Shown in pieces: positions 18,359-26,755 of a stretch of DNA of 26,755 bases (the first letter of the stretch is position 1; every line of letters starts with the position of its first letter). Below the pieces are notes generated by a model. The model made no database searches. It had not been told where the DNA came from and saw only the letters and a list, made by a program, of their open reading frames with translations. The translations under genes were made by a program, and so were the position numbers. This DNA comes from Gryganskiella cystojenkinii (Eukaryota > Mortierellomycota > Mortierellomycetes > Mortierellales > Mortierellaceae). The stretch covers positions 7,199 through 33,953 of the forward strand of contig JAAAIG010000250.1 in the NCBI GenBank assembly GCA_015852425.1, read 5' to 3'.

Positions 18359-19780
18359 ATGGCCTGTGAAATACCTCAGTCCCCACCGACACCAGGAACC
18401 CCGTCGGCGCCAGTACCAGTCGTGCGACTCCAAAACACAACCACGACTGGTTTTACTCTCACACCTATCAGCTCATCCTCTTGTCAACTCACTCAGTATT
18501 CTATACCACCCAGCGACAACAACGCTGTAACCTGTAGCAAAATCTTAACAACAAGCTGTCAAGCATTTCAGGTCTTGCCTGCAACAGGATCTTCGATAGC
18601 CTCACCACAGACCTCATCGGTGGCTCCTGTTCCCGCCATTGCTATTCCTGACCCCTCTCAAGGCGGAGCCGGTGCAGGTGGAGGCATGGGTGGTCCCGTA
18701 CAACAACAACCCGGACAAACGATCGGGGGTCCTCCTTCTTCGGATAGCTCATCTTCCTCAAAATCCTCGGTTGGGGTGATTGTCGGTGCAACTGTTGGAG
18801 GCGTGGCGGTCGTGGCTGCAGCCCTGGCCTTCTTGTTGATATATCGACGCAAGAGTCGACAGCGCCGTGGTATTGTCAACGGTGGGTCGGGCACTAAACA
18901 AAAGTTTGATGAAGGAGAGGAGGAAAAAATTTCGAGGGAGGAAAGGGATGGTCGAGGTAGTCGGTCCAGGTCCGATGACGTCTTGATCCATTCGCAGGAT
19001 CGATCTCTGGGTTATAACGATGGTCATAACAGTCATAGTGGCAATGGTAGTGATGCGGCTCAACAAAGCTACCAACTGAGATCGACAAGTCCTGCTTATC
19101 CTCAGACATACAACAACAACTACAACAATGCTTCCTTGCCGCCACCACTACCTTCCCAAGGACTCCAAGTACCCCTATCTTCATCATCGGCCCTGACTTC
19201 GGCAACGACGGTCCAATCCACGCCGACAGTCTTTTCTCGGGCCGTCTCTCCTCCTCCACCAAACAAGATCGATTACCAGCCCAGGAGCACGTATCAGCCG
19301 ACAGTACCAATCTCCTCTGCCAATCACAACAACATCAACAAAAATAACCAGTACCACAGCCACACACATGGAACCACTGCCACCGGCAGCCCAACGAATC
19401 CCTCTCGCTCGTCATCCTCATATTCGACCCCAACCACAGGAGAGTTGCAACGGTCTGGTGGCCAGGGCGACTATATTGATTTGATTCCTGTCGAGGACAC
19501 ACCACAGATCGCCCACGCTGTACTACCATCCCTGTTGTCCTCCTCCGACGGCAAAGGGAAGGGCAAAGCACGGGCGCTGGACAATGAGGAGGAGGAGGAA
19601 GAAACAGGTTGGGCAGAGCAGCGAGGACTGTTGACGCTTGGTAGTGGCGGTGGAGGAGGAAGCGGAGGGCGTCCTTTGCAACAGCAGCAGCTGCAAGGTA
19701 GAGGGAAGAGTGGCAAACTGACCTCTGTGTTGGACGAAGACGAGGAGGAGATTGATGAAGGAGAAATCAAATATCTTTGA
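18359..19780 (+). CDS. Unrecognised single-pass membrane protein with disordered cytoplasmic tail
   Basis: Single exon, 473 residues from ATG 18359. The N-terminal part (1-130) is Pro/Ser/Thr-rich with four cysteines (near 3, 42, 59 and 67), then a Gly/Gln and Ser run. A hydrophobic segment at about 138-162 (VGVIVGATVGGVAVVAAALAF) is followed by basic YRRKSRQRR, so the N-terminus should be outside and the tail in the cytoplasm. The tail (163-473) is low complexity: Ser, Asn, Pro, Gly and Gln stretches and an acidic end (DEDEEEIDEGE). The layout resembles fungal surface sensors of the Mid2/Wsc kind, but no WSC or other domain is visible. No N-terminal signal peptide is seen. The Kozak-like ACCATGG favours this start, but the AG at 18352-18353 after a CT-rich tract could be an acceptor for an upstream leader exon. 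No function assigned. Confidence 0.75.
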   Translation: MACEIPQSPPTPGTPSAPVPVVRLQNTTTTGFTLTPISSSSCQLTQYSIPPSDNNAVTCSKILTTSCQAFQVLPATGSSIASPQTSSVAPVPAIAIPDPSQGGAGAGGGMGGPVQQQPGQTIGGPPSSDSSSSSKSSVGVIVGATVGGVAVVAAALAFLLIYRRKSRQRRGIVNGGSGTKQKFDEGEEEKISREERDGRGSRSRSDDVLIHSQDRSLGYNDGHNSHSGNGSDAAQQSYQLRSTSPAYPQTYNNNYNNASLPPPLPSQGLQVPLSSSSALTSATTVQSTPTVFSRAVSPPPPNKIDYQPRSTYQPTVPISSANHNNINKNNQYHSHTHGTTATGSPTNPSRSSSSYSTPTTGELQRSGGQGDYIDLIPVEDTPQIAHAVLPSLLSSSDGKGKGKARALDNEEEEEETGWAEQRGLLTLGSGGGGGSGGRPLQQQQLQGRGKSGKLTSVLDEDEEEIDEGEIKYL

Positions 19781-19873
19781 ACGTGAACCAACCACATACA
19801 ACAACACATATTTCGTCCAACACACAAAATCACATCCCCCTTCCGCCTGCTGTCCCCTCTACAGCACATAACT

Positions 19874-19879
19874 AATAAA
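19874..19879 (+). terminator. Candidate polyadenylation signal (AATAAA)
   Basis: Plus-strand AATAAA about 94 nt past the stop of the membrane-protein gene, followed at once by a 22-base A tract. Distance fits a normal 3' end. Confidence 0.5.
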
Positions 19880-19885
19880 TGAAAC

Positions 19886-19940
19886 AAAAAAAAAAAAAAA
19901 AAAAAAAGCGAATGAACAAACGAACGAACGAACGAACGAA
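19886..19940 (+). repeat. A22 tract and CGAA tetranucleotide microsatellite
   Basis: A run of 22 A (19886-19907) is followed after 13 bases by five perfect CGAA units (19921-19940). Confidence 0.85.
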
Positions 19941-20685
19941 AAAGCGCTAAAGTGTGTCACCCTTTCCATGACCTTTTGGGGGATACTGTATGCAACAAGG
20001 GAAACGGTGATTGATGTTCTACAGAATGAGAGTCCTCGACTACCCTCAAAGGTATAGTGGCGATGATGACGAATGATTGCCAAGAGAAATTCTAAGGTGG
20101 AGAGGAAAGATCCTCTTCAGGAATTCTTTGACATCCCGAGGAGTGTTCAAAACGCCACTAATAAAATAATTATGTCCTGGAGCCCCAATCTATTAATATT
20201 CGTGTCGTGGCACAGCCCAGCGGGGAAAGTGCAGCCCTGGAGGTGGGTCGAAAGCAAGTAGGAAGATAGAGGTCTAGTCCAAAGACTGAGGCAGGGCACG
20301 CAAGAGAGTAGAAAACGGACAAAGCACGCGAGGAATGAAAAGCAAGAGGAAAGAGGCGGTGAACAGTCGGTATCAATTTCGATTGCGGCGTTGAAGAAGA
20401 CAACAATAATGCTGTCTGGTGGAAATCTTCTGAACAACGCGCTCTTTGTTGGTGTCTCCAATATTGCTTCCCCCCTTTCGCGCCGGTAATATTTTTTCGG
20501 CTGCTCTCTTTTTGCATTTCCCTTCTTGTTTTCACTCATCCTCTGTTTTTTCTTCTCCCTATACATTTGCCAACTAAAGGTTCTGAATTACCCGGCTTCG
20601 CTCTTCAGGAACAAACCGCATTCCCTCACTTTCAAAACACACGCACAAAAGGGCGCAGCATAGGAACGAATCTCTCTTATCCATC

Positions 20686-23484
20686 ATGAATCGACTCTTC
20701 AAAGACGTCCATCGTCACAATGCCCCTCCTGCCAACATGAACAAGCCTCTACCCGAACCATTGGTCGACCCCGACGAGGGCAAGACTCCTATCGGTACGA
20801 CCTTGCCTCAACCTTCAATCATATTCTCCTCAGCATGGAACATGTCTATTTGTCATCCTGAGAAAACTCACTTTTTCACCTTAATCTACTTCCTGCAATT
20901 ATTGCAAACATGCATACAGGCGAGTTGGTCATTGTCCCCATTCAGGGCAAGGATCTCCCAAACCGGGAGCGGTTTGGCAAGCAAGACCCTTTCATCCTCT
21001 TCAAGCTCGGCAACGTGGCTAAGAGGAGTACAACTGATATCCGCGGAGGACAAAAGCCTCGTTGGAACGACGATCAGGTACGCACAACTTTAGGAGGACG
21101 TTGCAGGAAGATACGAACCATGGACAGCACCGATATCCAGGACCCTGAAACTGCATTGCTTTTTGTGAAGACGAAGAGGCAGCTCTTGTCAATGAACATC
21201 CCGGAAGAGAAAATGAAGAGAGGGAAAAGCTCTGTTCGTGACCAAAGAACGAACCTGTGTCTCTTCGTGGCTGCCTTGCTACCTTCTTTCCCCCCTTTCC
21301 TGGATGCCTCGTGCGCGTAGAGTCTTCTTTTGCGGGTGACACACAAAAGGAGAAGCAAACAATCCTCGTTCCACTCAGCGGCAAGAAAAAAACGCTGCCG
21401 AACGACAGCCTTACACAGGAACTCACAGACTCAGAAACAAAAAAAAGAGAAACATGACCACCCCTCACATGTCTTTTTTTTGCTAATTTTTCTTCTTGAT
21501 TCCATACACTTTAGATCAACATATTTATGTACGATAGCGAGGTCAAGGATGCAAAATCCCTTTATGTGACCTGTCTGGACGAGGATCCTCAGAAGAACGA
21601 CCTCATTGGCGACTGTGTAATCAATTTGTCCAAGGTCTTGGAGGAAGGCGAACAGGATGGTAAGGCAAACGGGAGCGATGCATGATTATTGATGGGCTGT
21701 TGTTCACCTATTGCAGCGCTGATGCACAATACGGAAGGAAGGAGCCACAAAAAGAAAACTGTGGTTGACTGACTGTCTTGGTTGTTATTTTTGTTCCCGC
21801 AGACTGGTTCGAACTTCTGTACAAAGGCAAGGAGGCAGGACAACTCTTGCTCCAGTTGACATATTATTCCCACGTAAGCAAAAAAACTTTGAGCGTCATT
21901 AGTGCGACCTTCAATTTGAAGTGTGCTTTTTTTTTTCTCATCATCCACCTTTTTTTTAATGTCGGAACTCGTCAATAGGATCCAAAACATCCCACGCACA
22001 AATCCAACAGACCCGCCGCTTCTGAAAAGACCTTGAATGGCGCCATTCGTCGTTCGATTCATCCAGTCAAGGAGACCAAAGTTGAAGAGAAAACGCCCGA
22101 GGAAGACTCGAACACGGATGAGGGTCCGGTCTACAAGCCTCCAGTTGTTCCAGAGGCACCCGTCTATCAGGATCCCACAATCGCCGCTGCTGCGATGGCC
22201 ATGGCTGCAGGTCAGGTGCCCATGGTCCCCGGAGCTGTTGGCTACCCCTATGGTACCTTACCCCCTGGTGCTCCAAGACCTGTTTCACCCAACCACTATG
22301 TCGGTCACCATACCCCGCAGTTTCCACCCGTTAACCCTTATGGTCAACCTCAGGTCCCCGCGAATCCATATGCAACAGTTCCTGGCACTGTCGCTTACCC
22401 TGGATACCCAGCCGCGACTGCTGCGGCAGGAATGTACCCGGATCCAAACCTGGGCGATCCCAACAAGCGGCACTCCTTCACAGGACAACCACCTGTGATC
22501 CCTCCTGGTGCTGTATACCCACCTACTGGATACCCCATCGCCCCTACTCCAGCAATCCCTATGGCTTATCCTCCTCAAGCCACCAGTCCTGCGTTTCCTC
22601 AATCAGGATTCCCTGGTGGATACCCAAGTGGACCAAATTCAAACGCGAGCTCGCCCTATGCACCTAATCAGCCCCTGCCTATCCTGGCAGGAGCTGTAGG
22701 AAATGGACCGGCGCCTGGACCTGGACAAGGCGGGTACCCTCCAGCTGCTGGATTCCCTTACGCAGCTCCAAACGCTTATCCCAACAACAATAACGGATAC
22801 CCTCCCCAATCATCCGGGTCGATGGGATCGAACAATAGCTTTAACGGATCTTTCCACGGAAACAGCAACAACAACCAGGGAGGCAACCCATATGGTACCA
22901 ACAGCCACAGCGCCGGCCATGTCAACCAAATAAACAACAATAATAGCAGCAACAATGGATTTAATAACGGTGGCTTCGGTAACAACAACAACGGATTCAA
23001 CAACAACAATGGTAACAACAACAACAACAACAACAGCAACAACAACGGATTCAACAATAACAACAATAACGGAGGATTCAACAACAATAACGGCGGTTTC
23101 AATAGTAACAGCAACAACAATGGTGGATTCAACAACAACAATACCGGAGGATTCAACAACAATAACAACAACACCAACAACTTCAACTCTGGTGGAGGCA
23201 ACTTTAGCAATAACAACCAAAACAATGGAGGCGGTTTCAACAGCAACAACAATGGAGGATTCAACAACAGCAACCAAAACAACGGAGGTTTCAACAACAA
23301 CGATACAAACAACTTCAATAACAACAACAACAACAACAACTTCAATAACAATGGCAATAACGGATATCAAGCGACTCCCATGAAGAAGAACACTATCGTG
23401 CCCACGCCAATAATTCCCAAGGCAACACCCCCAGTCGCACAACGGCTTGCTGGTGAAAGCATGTACGGACCCGGTGGTCTCTAA
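20686..23484 (+). CDS. C2-domain protein, Fic1/Inn1 ingression-protein-like, with Asn-rich tail
   Basis: Five exons, 20686-20794, 20920-21077, 21515-21659, 21803-21873 and 21979-23484, give 662 residues, all junctions in frame. After a 36-residue leader, a C2 domain spans about 37-161: GELVIVPIQGKDLP, then KQDPFILFKLG, the KPRWNDDQ turn, a VTCLDEDPQKNDLIGD segment and WFELLYKGKEAGQLLLQL. This fits the Inn1/Fic1 type. Those proteins sit at the contractile ring and help couple ring constriction to septum synthesis through PxxP motifs. The middle (about 190-430) is Pro/Gly/Tyr-rich with many PxxP-like pieces. Residues about 430-625 are almost all Asn and Gly with spaced Phe (GGFNNNN pattern), a prion-like composition. 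A short basic and Pro-rich end follows. The C2 call is strong; the exact orthologue is inferred. Confidence 0.82.
22783..23373 (+). repeat. AAC-rich coding repeat (polyasparagine/glycine-phenylalanine)
   Basis: Nearly 600 bp of AAC/AAT codons broken by GGA TTC and similar units. It encodes runs of Asn with regularly spaced Gly-Phe, and is the source of long spurious open frames in the other reading frames. Confidence 0.9.
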
Positions 23485-24033
23485 AAGGATTTGCCGGCGT
23501 TCTTGGATCAATGTCGTGAGTCAGCCAAAGGGATGGAGATTCATTGACACCAAAACAAAACAAAAAAACGTCTTTTGACGCTGCCTGGACTCTTCTCCAA
23601 GCATATACATATTCGCCAGAAAACTAAAAGTCATATATAAATAACCATTTGTCATCTTCACCTTTGTGGGAACCGACAGTTGCAAAGAATGGCGAAAAAA
23701 AAAAAAAAAAAATTGATGGAAAAATTGGTGGCAAACAATGCGGACTCCTACTTTTGGGAGCCGTGTAGGCCGTTCTTTCGCTTTCTCACTTTTTTCACGC
23801 CTGTTCCAACATTTGTGATTTCGTTCCCTCAAACGTCTGCAATACATTCGATTGCCAAAGACAATGACACCATATTAAAACTTGTGGATTGACAGTATGA
23901 TACAAGGGGGTTTTTTTAATAATGAATATTTAAATAAGAAAGAAATTAAAATGCCAATTGGATGTAATCGTAAGAAGGGAATAACTGCTCCAAACAGTGC
24001 TTCTAAATGAAAAAAATATTTTGATGGATATTT
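23485..24033. other. Convergent intergenic region between the C2-protein and transporter genes
   Basis: About 550 bp holding both 3' UTRs. It has an A tract at about 23695-23712 and an AT-rich zone (23900-24030). No gene seen; open frames are short. Confidence 0.6.
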
Positions 24034-26027
24034 TTAAGCGGCCATGATGATCTCGGAGGGATCCAAGACTCTCAACTTGCGAATGAACAACGACATCAAG
24101 AAGGCGGCGCAAGCAATAGGTGTAATGCACTTGAAGATGAACTGGAAAGTATCCACGTAAGCGTCAACGACCAAAGCCTTGACGGGCCCGGGCAAATCCT
24201 GAACTGCTGTGATCGACTCGGAAATGTGGTACTCAGCAATGGTCACCAAGGCATCCGCAGGCAGCTTGAGGAAGTTGGCAGTCAAGTGGTTGTTGAACAA
24301 GGCCGAGCACATGGCGATACCAATACCGCCTCCGATACTGTTCATGAATCCACAGAGAGCAGTAACAACAGCCATGTCCTCCTTCTCAACCGCAGCTTGG
24401 GCGGCCAACATGCAGGTCTGGAGAATCAAACCGATACCAAGACCGACAATCAACAAGAAACCGATCTGCTGGCCCATACCGGAATTTTTATCGAGCAACA
24501 TGCAAAGACCGATACCGATTGACATCATGGTGGTACCAATCCAGATAAAGATTCTGTAGTCGCGCACCTTGGCCATTGCAGCGCCAGAAGCGATTGAGGA
24601 GATAACAAGACCCAAGACCATGGGGAGAAGATGAAGACCCGAGGCGGTGGCACCGACACCCTTGACGACCTGGAAGTAAATAGGGGAGTAGAAAATGACG
24701 CCCAAGAAGCCCATACCGGTCAAGAAGTTGACAAGGAAAAGAATCGAGACAGTCTTGTTCAAGAACAGCCTAGGGGGAATAATGGCCTCGACGGCCTTGG
24801 ACTCGACCCAGATCAAGATTGCGATCAAAATAGCGGCGACGACAAATAGGACAATGATCACAGGCGAGTTCCAGGCATAAGTCGTGCCTCCCCAGGTGAT
24901 GGGCAACAACAAGCAGATGACGGCGGCGATGACGAGAGCAGTGCCAGCATAATCGATACGGGCCAACTGTTTCTTCAAATCCTGACGCTCAAAGGGCAAA
25001 CGCAAGAACAAGACGACGGAGGCGATGGTGACGATACCGAGAGGCAAGTTGATCAGGAAGCACCAACGCCAAGTCGCAGACTGGACAAAGACGCCTCCAA
25101 GCAAAGGACCAACGACCGAAGAGATACCAAAGACACTCCAGATGATCGACTGGTACTTGGGTCTCTCCTCTAAAGGGAAGATATCCGAGATAATGATCAA
25201 GACGATAGACAACAATCCTGAACCGCCCAGACCCTGGATGGCACGGAAAGCGATCAACATGGTCATGGATTGGGCACCACCAGCGCCGGCGGAACCGATC
25301 ATGAAAGTGACACAGGCGAAGAGAATCAACCACTTGCGGCCGAAAATATCAGAGAACTATCAAAAGAGAACATTGATAAAAACAATTGACCGTTAGATAC
25401 TGGAAAACAAAATCGTTAATAGTAGTCGCGTGTAGGTCAGCTTTTTTTTTACCTTTCCGTAAAGAGGCTGGAAGGCATTGTAGGTCAAAAGGTAAGCGGT
25501 GGCAACCCAGGACATCTGAGACTGTGCCTTGAAGTCCGAGGCGATCTTGGGCAAAGCAGTGGCAATGATGGTTCCGTCCAAACTGGCCAAGAATGTAGCC
25601 ATGGCCAATCTAAAATATAAAAATAAAAATAAAAAGAAAGATCGTCAGTAAGCATATCTTAGACTATTCGCCCACGCGAGACTAGATTAGAGAGATCAGT
25701 TGTGCGAAAATTGTAATTAAAGGCGAAGGGAGCACAAAAAACAGGTTGTGTGTAGACAGGTGAGACGGAAAGAGTTGTGACCAGGTTGTAAAAAAATTTG
25801 GATGGAAGTGGGGATGAAAAACTCATATGAAATTCTTACCCGACAAAGAGAAGAATGGCGGCACGGCGTCCAATAATGGGTTCTTCGGGTGCAGCCTGAC
25901 GTTCGATATCCAGAGACTCCATCTTGGCCTCCTTGTCCAAACTCTCCATCTGGATCTTATCGACTACCGAGGAGCCGGCCACGACGGTATCGTGTTGTGT
26001 CGTCTCAGAGTTTACAGACGAAGTCAT
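24034..26027 (-). CDS. Major facilitator transporter, 14-TM DHA2 drug:H+ antiporter type
   Basis: Three exons on the minus strand, 25840-26027, 25453-25609 and 24034-25356, give 555 residues. A hydrophilic N-terminus of about 50 residues precedes TM1. Family motifs are in order: LDGTIIATALP in TM1 (73-83), the loop motif FSDIFGRK (116-123), GPLLGG in TM5 (198-203) and WRWCFLINLPLG (211-222), which is typical of the 14-spanner DHA2 group. The long hydrophobic C-terminal half fits TM7-14. The group exports drugs and toxic metabolites, or moves basic amino acids at the vacuole, driven by a proton gradient. Substrate cannot be read from sequence. ATG 26027 is the first in-frame ATG; the frame is open upstream but begins with no ATG. 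Junction one (GTCGG|GTAAGA to TTTTAG|A) restores FVGLAMATFL. No biosynthetic genes flank it. Confidence 0.9.
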
Positions 26028-26755
26028 GTTTGTGTGTTGCGTGAGGGTGTTTTTATCAGATCCTGCTGCAGCCGTTGAAGGAGAGAAAGAGAGAGGGGGA
26101 CTGTGTGTTGTAGTGCAAAAGATTTTCTTTTGTTTGGCGGGAGTGTGTGACAACGGAGGGATAGCAAGTCGTTAATGTTTTTTTGAAGGAAGGAGGATGG
26201 GTGATGATCAAAAGAAAAGAAGAAAGAAGAAGATAATACAAAAAGAAGAGACAAAGACGAAGAAAAGTGAGCAGGAAGTATCTGGATAGGCTCGGTGGCC
26301 TTCTTTTATATGGGAGTCAGAAATAAAGGCGATCGAGAAGGAAGGGTTGAAGGGCAAACAGGGTTTTGACAAAAAAAAAAAAATAAGAATTGCGAATGAA
26401 TCGACCCGTAAAACCGGGCTGCAGACGATAATAGATGACAGAGCATTCACATAAAGGTGTGTTTCCTGTTTCTTGCGAAATGGCGGACAGAGTGAAAGGG
26501 ATTGAAAATATTAAAAAAAAATATGGTCTGTGGTGCAAACAAGTATTTTGCTTAGAGCCTGATCCACCCATGATTTTGCATGTTCGACCTGTCTGCGATC
26601 AGAAAAGAAAAAAACAAAGTCGGCTTTGCAAAAAAAATGTCCGCCTCCCGCAGTCCCTCCACACCGACGAAAGAAAAAAGCATCACAACACCGCTTGTCC
26701 CTTTGCGAAATTTCTTTTTGGGACAACCAGTTTTTTGCGATTTTTTTTTTTTTTT
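26028..26755. other. Region upstream of the transporter gene to the window edge
   Basis: About 730 bp, presumably the transporter promoter and leader. It has purine-rich runs on the plus strand near the start (26060-26100, 26210-26270), A tracts (26370-26382, 26513-26521) and ends in a run of T (26739-26755). No gene seen on either strand. Confidence 0.55.

Larger units (their letters stand above)
19781..20685. other. Intergenic region between the membrane-protein and C2-protein genes
   Basis: About 900 bp without a gene I can support. The left end has a likely poly(A) signal, a 22-base A tract (19886-19907) and a CGAA repeat (19921-19940). The right end should hold the promoter of the C2-domain gene. 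Its open frames, on both strands, are short and show no recognisable domain. Confidence 0.55.

Noticed and set aside
20066..20072. ATGATGA, a possible C box of a C/D snoRNA
   Set aside because: No D box (CTGA) at a suitable distance and no terminal stem.
22955..23383. Threonine-rich frame over the Asn-rich tail
   Set aside because: It is a shifted reading of the same AAC repeat; the Asn frame continues the C2 protein.
22776..23511. Leucine-rich and valine-rich antisense frames over the Asn-rich tail
   Set aside because: They are out-of-frame readings of the AAC repeat, not membrane proteins.
23727..23735. Exact match to GGTGGCAAA, the proteasome PACE element
   Set aside because: It lies between two convergent 3' ends, far from any proteasome gene in the window, so chance is more likely.

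Overview
This window looks like nuclear DNA from a filamentous, early-diverging fungus. Mortierellomycotina or a close Mucoromycota relative is my best guess, from gene content and style rather than from a marker. It carries spliceosomal introns (mostly 70-200 nt, GT-AG, with pyrimidine-rich acceptors), long homopolymer and microsatellite tracts between genes, and eukaryotic regulatory proteins rich in disordered and homopeptide sequence. I see no prokaryotic operons, CRISPR arrays, rRNA, tRNA or recognisable transposons.

I support ten protein-coding genes. From left to right they are: an Esa1/Tip60-type MYST histone acetyltransferase (minus, 61-1581); Spt4, reconstructed from four short exons (plus, 1969-2669); a proteasome assembly chaperone 2 homologue (minus, 3008-3970); a nucleostemin/GNL3-family circularly permuted nucleolar GTPase in four exons (minus, 4331-6557); an SRSF10-like SR splicing factor in four exons (minus, 7509-8995); a Shg1/BOD1-type COMPASS subunit with a very long disordered tail in four exons (plus, 9301-12281); a catalytic subunit of cAMP-dependent protein kinase with a glutamine-rich N-terminus, split by a 1.03-kb intron (plus, 14640-17193); an unrecognised single-pass membrane protein (plus, 18359-19780); a C2-domain protein like Fic1/Inn1 ingression proteins, with an asparagine-rich prion-like tail, in five exons (plus, 20686-23484); and a 14-TM DHA2-type major facilitator transporter in three exons (minus, 24034-26027).

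These genes do not form one pathway or an obvious cluster. There are loose themes. Esa1, Spt4 and Shg1 all act on chromatin and transcription, and the first two share a 387-bp divergent promoter. The GTPase and the proteasome chaperone are housekeeping assembly factors. PKA and the C2 protein belong to growth signalling and septation. The gaps between genes are rich in poly(A)/poly(T) and CT or GA tracts. The largest, 12282-14639, probably holds a long PKA promoter and leader.

I did not find a convincing undescribed system. The points most worth checking are a GC-AG intron in spt4, a C-terminal mini-exon with alternative donors in the GTPase gene, the long introns in the PKA and SR genes, the repeat-built prion-like tails, and the orphan membrane protein that lacks a visible signal peptide. 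Exon boundaries come from reading frame, splice consensus and remembered family alignments. No transcript data or searches were available.
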